Shown: positions 8,753 through 18,528, counted from the stretch's first letter. The stretch: DNA of 64,000 bases from Bradyrhizobium sp. PSBB068 (GCA_016839165.1 CP069300.1:7078001-7142000), one strand, 5' to 3'. Made by a program: numbers and translations. The notes: generated by a model not told the origin, from the sequence alone.

Positions 8753-9562
8753 TCACGTCCCCGTAAACCGTGGCGGCCGCTTCTCCACGAAGCTCGCGAC
8801 GCCTTCGCGGAAATCATTGCCCTTGAGCGCGATCTGCATTTCGCGGTTGGCGTCTATGGTAGCCTCGGCGAGGGTCTGGAACGGCACGTCATAGACCTGA
8901 CGCTTGATCACCGCGATCGCGCTCGGCGAGACGAAATCGGCGAGGTCGCGGGCATAGGCATAGGTGTCCTCGCGCAGCTTCTCCGGCGAAGAGAGCCGGT
9001 TGACGAGGCCGATGCGCAGCGCCTCCGCGGCCGACACCCGCCGCGCCGACATCAACAGATCGAGCGCGTTGGCATGGCCGACGATGCGCGGCAGCATCCA
9101 GCTGATGCCGTGCTCGGCGATCAGGCCGCGCCGCGCGAAGGCTGTCGTGAACACCGCGCTGTCGGCGGCGAAGCGCAGATCGCAATACAGCGCGTGAACC
9201 AGGCCGATGCCGGCGGTAGCGCCGTTGAGCATCGCGATGACTGGCTTCTTGATGGCGGGGTAATAGGCGTAACGCGTCTGCCAGTCGGCGCGGCGGTTCA
9301 TGTCGAACGGAATGCTCTCGCCACGCCTGACCTCGTTGGGATCGATGCCCTGCAGCGCTTCCATGTCGGCGCCGGCGCAGAAGCCACGGCCCGCGCCGGT
9401 CAGGATGATGACGCGAACATGGTCATCGTTCGCCGCCGCCTCCATCGCATGGCGCACGTCGCGCTCCATGATCGCGGTCCACGCATTCATGCGGTCCGGG
9501 CGATTGAGCGTGATGGTCGCGATCCGGTCGCTGACCTCATAGAGGATGTGCTGATAGCTCAC
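8753..9562 (-). CDS. Enoyl-CoA hydratase/isomerase family protein
   Basis: Crotonase-fold enzyme acting on a CoA thioester, probably hydrating an enoyl-CoA in fatty-acid or aromatic catabolism. Seen: substrate-CoA signature RIATITLNRPDRMNAW, oxyanion-hole segments GRGFCAGADMEAL and NGATAGIG, and a glutamate in GLIAEHGISWMLPRIVG at the second catalytic position; the first catalytic Glu position is less obvious (IGLVHALYCDLRFAAD). 269 aa with a GTG start at 9562, chosen because AGGGAG lies six bases upstream; the longer frame lacks a site. Downstream of the glutamine amidotransferase gene on the same strand. Confidence 0.88.
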   Translation of the reverse strand: MSYQHILYEVSDRIATITLNRPDRMNAWTAIMERDVRHAMEAAANDDHVRVIILTGAGRGFCAGADMEALQGIDPNEVRRGESIPFDMNRRADWQTRYAYYPAIKKPVIAMLNGATAGIGLVHALYCDLRFAADSAVFTTAFARRGLIAEHGISWMLPRIVGHANALDLLMSARRVSAAEALRIGLVNRLSSPEKLREDTYAYARDLADFVSPSAIAVIKRQVYDVPFQTLAEATIDANREMQIALKGNDFREGVASFVEKRPPRFTGT

Positions 9563-9678
9563 GGCGATCTCCCTGGCCTTGTTGTTATGAATTCGCACGG
9601 CGATACGAGCCACGCGCGGCAGCCGACAGTAGCACATCCATCAGAATGAAAAGGGCGGCGCGAAATTCCGCGCGGCGG

Positions 9679-10494
9679 CTATTCCGCCGCCTGCAGCAGC
9701 ATCGGCCGCGGCACGCGCGCGATCCAGCCGTCGATGAAATGCTTCAGCCACGCGCGCTCGGCGGCATCATGCACGGCGCGCCCGGCGAAGTGCTGATGGA
9801 CCGGTTGCGCGCCCGGCGAATCCAGCCGCGCGCAACCGCGCGTGGTCCAGCGATGCATCATCGCGTAGGTCACATCGGGATGGAATTGCAGGCCGAAGGC
9901 GTTGCCGAACTGGAACGCCTGCACCGGGAAATCATCGCCGGTCGCAAGCAGGTCCGCGCCGTCGGGCAGTCGAAAGCCCTCGCCATGCCAATGATAGACG
10001 CGCGCCGGCCAGTCCGGGCAAAGGGCGCGGCCCGCGTCCGTCGGACTGACCGGGTAGTAACCGACCTCGACACGGCCCTGCGGATGCGGCGCGACGCGCG
10101 CGCCGAGTTGCCGCGCCAGCATTTGCGCACCGAGGCAGATGCCGAGGAACGGACGCTGCTCGCGCAGCGGAACGGAAATCCAGTCGATCTCGCGCCGGAC
10201 ATAGTCGTCGGGATCGTTGGCGCTCATCGGGCCGCCGCAGATCACCGCGCCGGCATGCATCTCGAGCGTGTCGGGCAGCGTATCGCCGAAGCGCGGACGG
10301 CGGATGTCGAGGGGGTAGCCCAGCGCACGCAGCGCGTTGCCGATCCGGCCGGGAGTCGAGGTCTCCTGATGCAGCACGATCAGCACCGGCCTTAGCGCAG
10401 CCTGATCCGAAACCTGATCTACCGGCGTGACCGCGGTCGGCCTTCGGTTTGCGAAGGGTACCACGACACGGCTTTGGTCAGACCGGAACGACAT
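9679..10494 (-). CDS. Class I glutamine amidotransferase-like protein (GMP synthase GATase-like)
   Basis: A 271-aa protein with the triad nucleophile in the nucleophile elbow FLGICLGAQMLARQLGA (Cys about residue 120) and a histidine in LQFHPDVTY later in the chain, as in stand-alone GMP-synthase-like amidotransferases. ICGGPMSANDPDDY is the oxyanion-forming loop. No synthetase domain is attached and no acceptor enzyme lies next to it, so it may act as a glutaminase or gamma-glutamyl hydrolase; substrate unknown. The first ~30 residues are poorly conserved-looking and the start is uncertain. Confidence 0.85.
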   Translation of the reverse strand: MSFRSDQSRVVVPFANRRPTAVTPVDQVSDQAALRPVLIVLHQETSTPGRIGNALRALGYPLDIRRPRFGDTLPDTLEMHAGAVICGGPMSANDPDDYVRREIDWISVPLREQRPFLGICLGAQMLARQLGARVAPHPQGRVEVGYYPVSPTDAGRALCPDWPARVYHWHGEGFRLPDGADLLATGDDFPVQAFQFGNAFGLQFHPDVTYAMMHRWTTRGCARLDSPGAQPVHQHFAGRAVHDAAERAWLKHFIDGWIARVPRPMLLQAAE

Positions 10495-10655
10495 TGCCTC
10501 TGCTTGAAGGTTTGGCCTCTGCTTAAGGATTCGGCACGTAAGGTGCGATCATAGCTAAGTGCTCGTTAACATCGTGTGAGTTTGCGCACACACGCGCGAA
10601 GCAAATCGCGGGCCAGAGACAGCCTTAACGACGACCGAGGGAACGCTTCAGGGGG

Positions 10656-11435
10656 CTAGCGCTTGCGGAGCTGAAAGCCGCCGACCGCCGACAGGATGAA
10701 CGAACGCGGAAACAGCCGGAGCAGGAACGGCACGACCTTGATGAAGGCGCCGGGCAGCACGGCGCGCTTGTTGGCCATCAGGCCGCGATAGGCCTGGCGG
10801 GCGACCTCATCAGGCGCAACGTTGAGGATCGCGGAATCGAATCCCGGGGCAAACCCTGCGCGATCCTGGAATTCGGACGGCACGGGACCAGGGCAAACCA
10901 CGGTAACGCGCACGCCTTTCGGCGCCAGCTCACAGCGCAATGCCTCGGAGAATGAAAGCACATAGGCCTTGCTGGCGTAGTACACGGCCATGCCGGGGCC
11001 CGGCAGGAATCCCGCGATCGAGCCGAGATTGAGGATGCCGCCGCGATTGCGGATCAGCTGGTCGGCGAAGCGCAGCGTCAGGTCGGTCAGCGCACGGATG
11101 TTGACGCTGATCATGTTGAGCTGTTCGGCACGGTCACGCTCGACAGCGAGGCCGAACAGGCCGAAGCCGGCATTGTTGACGAGATATTCGACCTCGACCC
11201 CGGCCTCGGTCAGGGCCTGCGCGATCCGGTCGCCCGCATCGGTCTGCTGGAGATCGCAGGGGATCACGATCGGGGCCGCGCCGCCCTTGGCCCCAAGCTC
11301 GTCGGCGAGCGCAGTCAGGCGATCGGCGCGCCGCGCCACCAGCGCCACGCGGTGCCCCTTTGATGCAAACACGCGCGCCAGTTCGGTGCCTATGCCCGCC
11401 GATGCCCCGGTTATCAGCGTCACACGCTCAGTCAC
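10656..11435 (-). CDS. Short-chain dehydrogenase/reductase (classical SDR)
   Basis: A 259-aa NAD(P)-dependent oxidoreductase. Cofactor loop TLITGASAGIGTELA (TGxxxGIG) at the N-terminus followed by the RR pair of VALVARRAD, which favours NADP; NNAGFGLFG; catalytic Ser in LNLGSIAGF; and YYASKAYVLSFSEAL with the YxxxK pair. The C-terminal half (FIKVVPFLLRLFPRSFIL) is hydrophobic and basic, suggesting membrane association as in DltE/YqjQ-type SDRs. GTG start at 11435. Substrate not predictable. Confidence 0.9.
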   Translation of the reverse strand: MTERVTLITGASAGIGTELARVFASKGHRVALVARRADRLTALADELGAKGGAAPIVIPCDLQQTDAGDRIAQALTEAGVEVEYLVNNAGFGLFGLAVERDRAEQLNMISVNIRALTDLTLRFADQLIRNRGGILNLGSIAGFLPGPGMAVYYASKAYVLSFSEALRCELAPKGVRVTVVCPGPVPSEFQDRAGFAPGFDSAILNVAPDEVARQAYRGLMANKRAVLPGAFIKVVPFLLRLFPRSFILSAVGGFQLRKR

Positions 11436-11662
11436 GTTTCAAACTCTTACTGCAAATTCTAGTGAGGTTCCCTGCGGGGCGACGAGAGCATAGGCATGCG
11501 GTGCGACGCAAGCCGTGTATGGGCTTGTGGATAGCGGCTGAGGCGCTGGTTTCGGGACGAAACTACCGATTTTCAGTCGGATCGCCCCCGATCGCGGCGG
11601 AAATTAAAATTTCGTCATCCGTGATGCCGGCGACGATGCACCCGCTTGCGCAGCCGACCCTG

Positions 11663-12166
11663 TCAAATTGCCGCGTCTGCCGTGCCCCAGGGGCCCTTCG
11701 GCAGCTCGGCCTGCTTCTCGGCGACCCTGTGCTTGAGGTCGATGCGGTCGCGCGAGGAAATGCCGAGCAGGTCGGCGGCGCGCCAGACCACATTGTCCTC
11801 GAACTCGCTGACCTGGCCGTCGGCATAGACCAGCTCCCACATCATCTCGACGATGCGCAGCCGCCCCTCCTCATTCACCGAGCGCATGATCACGCTGGTA
11901 AAGTGATAGAGATCCACGGCCTCGCCTTCGACGCGCATCGCGGAAGCGATCAACTTGTCGGCGGTGCCGGGATCGAGCTGGAAACGGCTCTCGATCAGGC
12001 TGTGCAGCTTGCGCGTCTCGGTCGGCGTCGGCTCGCCGTCCAGCGAGACGACATGCACCAGCAGCGCGGTCGCCGCCAAGCGATAGTCGCCGTCATCGAA
12101 ACTGCGGTCGGCCCGGGCATCGGGGGAGACGATATCGGCAATGAATTGGCGGAGTCCGTCGAGCAT
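11663..12166 (-). CDS. TerB family (tellurite-resistance-like) protein
   Basis: A 167-aa all-helical acidic protein. Two homologous halves are visible: LAATALLVHVVSLDGEPTPT and RIVEMMWELVYADGQVSEFE, each with the acidic loop (DGE/ADGQ...E) characteristic of TerB domains and often metal-binding. The founder family is linked to tellurite/phage-stress ter operons, but isolated TerB proteins like this one are common in alphaproteobacteria and of unknown role. ATG at 12166 (MLDGLRQFIADIV) with a purine-rich leader; the longer frame has no support. No other ter genes nearby. Confidence 0.85.
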   Translation of the reverse strand: MLDGLRQFIADIVSPDARADRSFDDGDYRLAATALLVHVVSLDGEPTPTETRKLHSLIESRFQLDPGTADKLIASAMRVEGEAVDLYHFTSVIMRSVNEEGRLRIVEMMWELVYADGQVSEFEDNVVWRAADLLGISSRDRIDLKHRVAEKQAELPKGPWGTADAAI

Positions 12167-12284
12167 CGCTCTCTCTGTCGAATGAAGCTGAAACCTATAT
12201 GGCGTGGAAACAGAACCGGCGCAATCCGCGCAGGTCCCCGCTGCGGCATTACGTTTCGGCAAGCATTACGTTTCCGCAATATGA

Positions 12285-13694
12285 CTACGGTATCTCGTAC
12301 ACCACGAGCTTGTCGGCAATGCCGCGCAATGCCGCTTCCTTCTGGATCGGCTTGATCGCGGCGCGATCGAGGATGCCTGCGACTTCAGCCGATTCCATCA
12401 CCGGCTGGGTCAAATGGATTTCCTGTGACGTCGACAGGCTCTGCACCCTGGCTGCAATGTTCACGGTCTGGCCGAAATAGTCCTGCCGCTCGTTCAGCGT
12501 CACCGCGAGGCACGGCCCCTCGTGGATGCCGATCTTGACGATCAGATCCTCCTTGCCGCGCTCGGTGTTGAGCTGCTTCATCGCGGCCCGCATCCGCAAG
12601 CCTGCCGACAATGCATGCTCGGGCCGGATGAAGGTCGCCATCACGGCGTCGCCGATCGTCTTCACGACCGCGCCGCGCTCGGAAGCGATGATCTCGAGCA
12701 GCGCGTGGAAATGCGCGCGCACCAGATCGAACGCGGCGAGATCGCCGACCCGCTCATAGAGTGCGGTCGAACCCTTCAGATCGGTGAACAGGAAAGTCAG
12801 CGCGGTGATCTTCAGCCGCTGGTCGCCGGTGAGATTGTCGGCCTTGAACACGTCGCGGAAGGTCTGGTTCGACAGCATCCGTTTCGCGGTGAGGATCGGC
12901 TTGCGCTTGCCGACAAGCTTGTGCAGCGGATCGCCGGCGACCCACACCGAGGGCAGCACGCGAACGTCGGCGTGATTCTCCAGCGAAAGCCGCAGCGGCC
13001 CCGGCCGCATCGTCGAGGTGCCGGTCGGCGCATGCGTTTTGTTGAACGCGATCGAGAATTGCTGACGCTCGGTGGTCGGCTCGCCCTCGATGGCGAAGAA
13101 GTGCGCCGAATGTGTCACCGGCTCGAACACGATGATGAACTCGTTGGGCAGGTTGAGCGACAGGATCGCCTTTTCGCCGGGCGGCAGCTCGAGCCCCTCC
13201 AGCGTGACCTCATTGATCAGGGTCGACACCGAGCTCTCGTCGAGCTCGATCCCTGAACTCCAGAACACCTGGCGGAAGTATTCCCAGATCGGCAGCGTGT
13301 TGGGATCATGCGCGGCGATGTGGCGGACCCGCGGGCTGACGGTGAAGGCGACCTCGACCAGCTCGTCGACTGAGACCTCATAGCCGGCCGCGCACAACGC
13401 GCAATTGTAGTCGTCATGACGCAACGATTTCAGCGTGGTGTGGGCATCGAGCACGCCGCCGCAGCCCGGACACAGCACGTTCCAGCTCATGTCGAACAGG
13501 CCGAGCCGCGAGGCGTGCAAGAAGCCGGAAATCGCCTTCTCCTCGTCGAGCCCGGTGCGGCGCGAGAAATCCAGCACGTTGATGCGATTGAGCTCGCGAT
13601 CATCGCCATCAGCGATCAGCTGCTGCATGGCGTCGACGACGGCCGGATCGGCCGTCTGCCTGAGGACTGCGAAGTGGGCCTGCGTGTCGCTCAT
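12285..13694 (-). CDS. Class III adenylate/guanylate cyclase with N-terminal DUF5939-like region and CxxC pair
   Basis: A 469-aa soluble nucleotide cyclase. Residues about 1-290 form a DUF5939-like sensory region with a putative zinc ribbon (CPGC about residue 75, CALC about residue 99). Residues ~300-465 form the class III catalytic domain: FLFTDLKGST (first metal Asp), VVKTIGDAVMATF (base-selecting Lys and second metal Asp), and GQTVNIAARVQS (Asn and Arg of the transition state). All key residues are present, so the enzyme should be active. ATG at 13694 preceded by AGGTGG. Neighbours P450 and TerB offer no pathway hint. Confidence 0.9.
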   Translation of the reverse strand: MSDTQAHFAVLRQTADPAVVDAMQQLIADGDDRELNRINVLDFSRRTGLDEEKAISGFLHASRLGLFDMSWNVLCPGCGGVLDAHTTLKSLRHDDYNCALCAAGYEVSVDELVEVAFTVSPRVRHIAAHDPNTLPIWEYFRQVFWSSGIELDESSVSTLINEVTLEGLELPPGEKAILSLNLPNEFIIVFEPVTHSAHFFAIEGEPTTERQQFSIAFNKTHAPTGTSTMRPGPLRLSLENHADVRVLPSVWVAGDPLHKLVGKRKPILTAKRMLSNQTFRDVFKADNLTGDQRLKITALTFLFTDLKGSTALYERVGDLAAFDLVRAHFHALLEIIASERGAVVKTIGDAVMATFIRPEHALSAGLRMRAAMKQLNTERGKEDLIVKIGIHEGPCLAVTLNERQDYFGQTVNIAARVQSLSTSQEIHLTQPVMESAEVAGILDRAAIKPIQKEAALRGIADKLVVYEIP

Positions 13695-13728
13695 GGTGAC
13701 CACCTATGTTGGGAGACGCCGCGCACGG

Positions 13729-15114
13729 TCAGCGCGGCTTGATCGTGAACACCGGCGATCGGTTCGGCTGTGTCGTCACCACGCCGATCGGAATCACCGG
13801 ATCCTTGTCCGCCAGCGCGACGCGGAACGCGCCGATGATCTTCGCGAGCGCGAGCGTCGCCTCGACCAGCGCGAAATGCGCGCCGATGCAGACCCGCGCG
13901 CCGACGCCGAACGGCAGATAGGCGAAGCGATCGGGCGGTGTTCCCGTCATGAAACGCTGTGGCACAAAAGCATTCGGATCGCGCCATAGCTTCTCATGCC
14001 GGTGCAACAGCCACGGCGCGATCAGGATTACGTCATGCTTCCTGACCGGACGGCCCTCGATGGTGTCGGGACCGCCCGCGGCACGCGCGATCAGGAACGC
14101 CGGCGGATAAAGCCGCATGGTTTCGTCGATCACGGCGCGGGTGAACTTCAGCTTCTCGAAGTCCAGCGCGCCTGAAGTCGCCACGTTCCTGACTTCTGCT
14201 TCCAATTGCTCCTGGGTCTCTGGATCGAGCGCCAGCAGATAGAGCGCCCAGAACAGCGCGGTCGCGGTGGTCTCATGGCCGGCCAGGATCATGGTCGCGA
14301 CCTGGTCGCCGAGCTGGGCATCGGTGAAGGCCTGACCGGTCTCAGGATCGCGCGCAGCGCCCATCAGGTCGAACAGGTCGCGGGCCGGCGCATTGTCATC
14401 CTTGCCGGCGGCGCGGCGCTCGGCCATCAGCTGGCCGACGAATGCGGTCCAGCGCTTGCGGAAGCGGGCGCGCCGGAAATCCTGCGGGGTCGGCCAGTTC
14501 AGGGGCAACAGCAGGTCCAGCATATGCGGCCGCGCCAGCGTGTCGCCATACTCCATCACGAAGTCGCGCAGCGCGGCGCCGTGGCGGTCCATGCCGAACG
14601 AGAACATGGTGCGGCCGGCGATCTCCAGCGTCATGCGCTGCATCACCTCGCGCAGATCGACCGGACCGCCGCTCGCGATCTTCAGCCTGCCGATAGTCTC
14701 GTCGACCGCCGCGATCATGTAGGGCACCAGCGTCGTCACCGCGCGCGGCGTGAACGCCGGCGCCAGGGTGCGGCGCTGATGCTTCCACGCGCGGCCCTCG
14801 GCGATCAGCAGTCCCTCGCCCAGCATCGGACGCAACACACGGAGGCCGGCGGGCGTGCGGGTGTAGTTCTCGTAATTGTCGACCAGCACGTGGCGGATCG
14901 CATCCGGCGTGTTGAGGATGAAGCTCGAGTGATTGAGGAAGCGGCCCTGAACGATGTCGTCCTCATAGGCGCGCTGGCCCCAGGTCTCGATCGGCGAGTT
15001 GCGCATCACCCGCATCCGCTGGAACGCGCCCATGTCGGCGGGGGCGCGCGGCGGCGCCGGCGGGACCAGGGGCCGCCGCGTGACCGTGATATCGTAGACT
15101 TCAGCTATGCTCAT
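13729..15114 (-). CDS. Cytochrome P450
   Basis: Heme-thiolate monooxygenase, 461 aa, soluble (no N-terminal anchor). Diagnostic motifs in order: I-helix AGHETTATALFWALYLLA (AGxxTT oxygen-activation), K-helix ETMRLYPP (ExxR) and the heme loop FAYLPFGVGARVCIGAHFAL with the cysteine ligand (FGxGxRxCxG). The WKHQRRTLAPAF C-helix segment carries the propionate-binding W and R. No ferredoxin or reductase gene adjoins it, so electrons come from elsewhere. Substrate unknown. ATG at 15114; 35 bp upstream of the cyclase start. Confidence 0.93.
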   Translation of the reverse strand: MSIAEVYDITVTRRPLVPPAPPRAPADMGAFQRMRVMRNSPIETWGQRAYEDDIVQGRFLNHSSFILNTPDAIRHVLVDNYENYTRTPAGLRVLRPMLGEGLLIAEGRAWKHQRRTLAPAFTPRAVTTLVPYMIAAVDETIGRLKIASGGPVDLREVMQRMTLEIAGRTMFSFGMDRHGAALRDFVMEYGDTLARPHMLDLLLPLNWPTPQDFRRARFRKRWTAFVGQLMAERRAAGKDDNAPARDLFDLMGAARDPETGQAFTDAQLGDQVATMILAGHETTATALFWALYLLALDPETQEQLEAEVRNVATSGALDFEKLKFTRAVIDETMRLYPPAFLIARAAGGPDTIEGRPVRKHDVILIAPWLLHRHEKLWRDPNAFVPQRFMTGTPPDRFAYLPFGVGARVCIGAHFALVEATLALAKIIGAFRVALADKDPVIPIGVVTTQPNRSPVFTIKPR

Positions 15115-15199
15115 GGTCCTCGCTTCCTGCCTCACGCAACGGCCGATCCGGCCATGCGATCCCGGCGCCGTGAAGGCGCGCGGACCCCTTCCACAAGAC

Positions 15200-16573
15200 C
15201 TAATAAGTCAGCTCGGCGACTGCAATCCGGTTCTCCGACGCCGGCCAGCTCCGCATCACAATGCGCTCGGCGTTGAAGATTGCGGCAACCGGACGTCCGA
15301 TCTCGGCCGCGGTGAGCCGCAACGTCGTCACCGCGTCGGTCGGCACGCCGGATTTGACGTCGGCCGGCTCCTTGCCGTCGAACAGCACGATATCGCGCGG
15401 TAATCCGAAATAACCGCGCGGCCGCGACATCAGCACGACGGCGCCTGCACCGGCATCGGCCGGCAGCATGGGCCGCGCGGCGCGCAGATGCACGATGTCG
15501 GAGGAGCGCGGAAACGGCGAGCGATAGATATGCGTCGTCACCGCATCAGGCGAGGTCAGCACGAATTCGAGCGACCAGGACGGATCGACCTGCGCCGGCC
15601 CCCACCGGCCATCGGCGCCGGTCTGCGAGCTGTGCAGCGGGCCGCCGAGGCGCTCGCCGGTTTCCGCCGACACATGATAGATGTCGACCACGGCGCCCGG
15701 CACCGGCCGGTTGGTCGGCACGCCGCCGGGCGTGCCCGTGACGAGGCCGCTCAGCCGCACCGCCGTCTCCGGCACGATCTCGATCCGCGACGGCTCACGT
15801 CCGGCGATGAATTTGTAGATCTCGCGAAAGGCGCGCGGATGATACGCGGTCTCGCGATGATCGACCGCGCCGAGCACCAGATTGGTCGCGCCTTTCAGCG
15901 CCGGGCCGTCGGTCGTGACGTTGGTCGGCGTGCCCGGCTTGCCGATGAAGCGGCCGTCGGCCTGCGCATATTTGTCGAGCCCGTCGCTGCGCAAGGTCAG
16001 GAACGCGGTGCCCGCGGTCACCTCGCTGTCGCCATCGTTCAGCCCGCGCAGGAACGGACCGCGCCCGTTGAACTCGTTGCCGAGGCCGTCGTCGGATGCA
16101 TAGACGCCGTGATTGGGCGTGCCGCACAGCACCGCGTGGCTGATGTCGCCGCTGCCACCATTCTTGATGGTGTTGCGGATCGCATTGCCGCCGCGGGAAT
16201 TCCCGACCAGCGCGATCCGCGTGGCGCCGCTGGTCTGCTTCAGCTCCCTGACCGCCTCGGCGAGCGCGCGGCGCTGGTCCTCGGTCGAGGAACGGCCCGC
16301 CTGCTCGACCTTGTCGTCGGCGCGCGCCAAGGGATCGGTGAAGTTGATCGCGGCCATGCGCTCGCGCGGCACGCCGTTGGACTCCATCCGCCACAGCGTC
16401 GTCATCCAGAGCGCGGCATGATCGCCGTTGCCGTGCACGAACAGGATCGGCGGCAGGGTCGGCGGAATGTCGCCGGCCGGCGCCGGCTGGGCAAAAGCCG
16501 GGGCGGCGAGGCGGCCCGCCAGCAGCGTCAGGGCGCCGGCTCCTTGAAAAAATCTCCGCCGCGACAGCGCCAT
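15200..16573 (-). CDS. Tat-exported alpha/beta hydrolase
   Basis: A 457-aa secreted serine hydrolase candidate. The N-terminus is a twin-arginine signal (SRRRFFQGAGALTLLAG, cleavage plausible at APAFA-Q, about residue 29). The mature part has a lipase/esterase core: PILFVHGNGDHAALW oxyanion region and nucleophile elbow VGNSRGGNAI (GxSxG, Ser about residue 148). The ~170-residue C-terminal region looks like a beta-rich domain (VDIYHVSAETGERLGG). It could be an esterase or depolymerase; no closer assignment. Same strand as P450, 85 bp upstream of it. Confidence 0.83.
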   Translation of the reverse strand: MALSRRRFFQGAGALTLLAGRLAAPAFAQPAPAGDIPPTLPPILFVHGNGDHAALWMTTLWRMESNGVPRERMAAINFTDPLARADDKVEQAGRSSTEDQRRALAEAVRELKQTSGATRIALVGNSRGGNAIRNTIKNGGSGDISHAVLCGTPNHGVYASDDGLGNEFNGRGPFLRGLNDGDSEVTAGTAFLTLRSDGLDKYAQADGRFIGKPGTPTNVTTDGPALKGATNLVLGAVDHRETAYHPRAFREIYKFIAGREPSRIEIVPETAVRLSGLVTGTPGGVPTNRPVPGAVVDIYHVSAETGERLGGPLHSSQTGADGRWGPAQVDPSWSLEFVLTSPDAVTTHIYRSPFPRSSDIVHLRAARPMLPADAGAGAVVLMSRPRGYFGLPRDIVLFDGKEPADVKSGVPTDAVTTLRLTAAEIGRPVAAIFNAERIVMRSWPASENRIAVAELTY

Positions 16574-16724
16574 TGATCCCCTTCCCCAAGCCTTTCAGGG
16601 CTTTAGCTGTGTCCTACAGCCCGCGAGGATACCGTAATCGCTGGACAGGACACGCGTTTGCCGGGCATCAGTTGATGCAGCCGGAATCATTCAACAAACC
16701 ATAGCAGGCCAACCGGAACCGGAT

Positions 16725-18404
16725 ATGACCGAACCGCCGGATCGACCAGACCGTATCACTGCACCGTTGCGGCATTCAATCTTCAGGCGGATCTGGCTCG
16801 CGAGCCTGCTCTCCAACCTCGGCATCCTGATCCAGGGCGTCGGCGCCGCCTGGGCGATGACCCAGATGACCGCGGAGGCCGACAAGGTCGCCCTGGTGCA
16901 GACCGCGCTGATGCTGCCGGTGATGCTGATCTCGATGCCGGCCGGCGCCATCGCCGACATGCATGACCGCCGCATCGTCGCGCTGGTGTCGCTGGCGATC
17001 GCGCTCTCCGGCGCGACCACGCTGACGGTGCTGGCCTGGCTCAATCTGGTGACGCCGAACATCCTGCTCGCGCTGTGCTTCGTGGTCGGCAGCGGCATGG
17101 CGCTGTTCGGCCCGGCCTGGCAATCCTCGGTCAGCGAGCAGGTGCCGTCGGAGACGCTGCCCGCCGCGGTCGCGCTGAACGGCATCAGCTACAACATCGC
17201 GCGCAGCTTCGGTCCTGCGATCGGCGGCATCGTGGTGGCCTCCGCGGGCGCCGTGGCGGCGTTCGCGGCCAACGCTGTCCTGTACCTGCCGCTGCTGGTC
17301 GTGCTGTTCCTGTGGAATCGCGTCAGCGAACCGTCGCGGCTGCCGCGCGAGCGGCTGAACCGCGCCATCGTCTCCGGCGTGCGCTACATCACCAATTCGC
17401 CGTCGATCAAGATCGTGCTGACCCGCACCATGGTGACCGGCATCATCGGCGGCTCGGTCTCGGCGCTGATGCCGCTGGTGGCGCGCGATTTGCTGCATGG
17501 CGGCGCGCAGACCTACGGCATCATGCTCGGCGCCTTCGGCATGGGCGCTGTGATCGGCGCACTCAACATCAGCGAGATCCGCAGCCGGCTCAGCGGCGAG
17601 GCCGCGGTGCGGACCTGCGCGCTGCTGATGGGCGTTGCGATCGCGATCGTCGCGGTGAGCAAGCAGCCGGTGATCACCGCAGCCGCGCTGGTGGTCGCCG
17701 GTGCGGTATGGATGCTGGCCATCGCGCTGTTCAATATCGGCGTGCAGCTCTCGGCGCCGCGCTGGGTCGCCGGCCGTTCGCTTGCGGCGTTTCAGGCCTC
17801 GATCGCCGGCGGCATTGCGATCGGAAGCTGGTGCTGGGGCCGCATCACGGACCTCGGTGGTGTCGAGACGGCGCTGTTGATCTCCGCCGGCCTGATGCTG
17901 CTGTCGCCGCTGCTCGGCATCTGGCTGCGGATGCCGCCGGTCGGCGCGCGCAACGAGGACGCGACGGTTGCCCTGGCCGATCCCGAGGTGCGGCTGCAAT
18001 TGACCGCGCGCAGCGGGCCGCTGGTGGTGGAGATCGAGTACCGGGTGGCGCAGGACAAGGCGCGCGCCTTCCACAATGTGATGCAGGACGTGCAGCTGAG
18101 TCGCCAGCGCAACGGCGCCTATGGCTGGTCGATCGCGCGCGACATCGCCGATCCCGAATTGTGGACCGAGCGCTATCATTGCCCGACCTGGCTCGATTTC
18201 CTGCGCCAGCGCAACCGCGCCACCCAGATCGAGCGCGAGCTGCACCAGAAGGCGGCCGACTTCCATATCGGCGCGGATCCGATCCGGGTGCGGCGGATGC
18301 TGGAACGGCCGTTCGGCTCGGTCCGCTGGAAGGACGAGACCCCGGATCGCGCCGCCAAGGAGGTGATCCCGGTGGTCGCGACCGCGGCGGGGAGTAGTAC
18401 GTAG
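16725..18404 (+). CDS. EntS/YfiS-like MFS transporter (MFS_3) with soluble C-terminal domain
   Basis: A 559-aa inner-membrane exporter. Residues ~15-410 are a 12-helix major facilitator of the enterobactin-exporter-like MFS_3 family (IRQ-type start FRRIWLASLLSNLGILIQGV; ADMHDRRIVALVSL between helices 2 and 3; GISYNIARSFGPAIGG). The final ~130 residues are a soluble domain (VEIEYRVAQDKARAFHNVM) resembling the dimeric alpha-beta barrel attached to many members. Substrate unknown; siderophore- or drug-like molecules are typical. Single gene bounded by a divergent hydrolase and a palindromic repeat. Confidence 0.9.
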   Translation: MTEPPDRPDRITAPLRHSIFRRIWLASLLSNLGILIQGVGAAWAMTQMTAEADKVALVQTALMLPVMLISMPAGAIADMHDRRIVALVSLAIALSGATTLTVLAWLNLVTPNILLALCFVVGSGMALFGPAWQSSVSEQVPSETLPAAVALNGISYNIARSFGPAIGGIVVASAGAVAAFAANAVLYLPLLVVLFLWNRVSEPSRLPRERLNRAIVSGVRYITNSPSIKIVLTRTMVTGIIGGSVSALMPLVARDLLHGGAQTYGIMLGAFGMGAVIGALNISEIRSRLSGEAAVRTCALLMGVAIAIVAVSKQPVITAAALVVAGAVWMLAIALFNIGVQLSAPRWVAGRSLAAFQASIAGGIAIGSWCWGRITDLGGVETALLISAGLMLLSPLLGIWLRMPPVGARNEDATVALADPEVRLQLTARSGPLVVEIEYRVAQDKARAFHNVMQDVQLSRQRNGAYGWSIARDIADPELWTERYHCPTWLDFLRQRNRATQIERELHQKAADFHIGADPIRVRRMLERPFGSVRWKDETPDRAAKEVIPVVATAAGSST

Positions 18405-18411
18405 ACTCCGT

Positions 18412-18519
18412 CGTCATTCCGGGACATCGCGCAGCGATGGGCCCGGAATCCATCGGGCCGCGAGTCCAGCGTTGGAATGGATTCCGGGCTCGCGCCAGGC
18501 GGCGCGCCCCGGAATGACG
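18412..18519. repeat. Palindromic intergenic repeat, GTCATTCCGGG family
   Basis: Opens GTCATTCCGGG and closes CCCGGAATGAC; internal pairs GGCCCGGAATCCAT / ATGGATTCCGGGC give a long cruciform-capable structure. It sits between the convergent MFS gene and the small Cys-rich gene, and could terminate both. Confidence 0.72.
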
Positions 18520-18528
18520 ATGATGGCG

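Noticed and set aside
11663..12166. Tellurite-resistance operon
   Set aside because: Only an isolated TerB-domain gene; no terC, terD or terZ-like genes nearby.
16776..18266. Minus-strand 496-aa frame opposite the MFS gene
   Set aside because: Extreme His/Arg/Asp/Gln content and no hydrophobic segments; the plus strand is a clear 12-span transporter.
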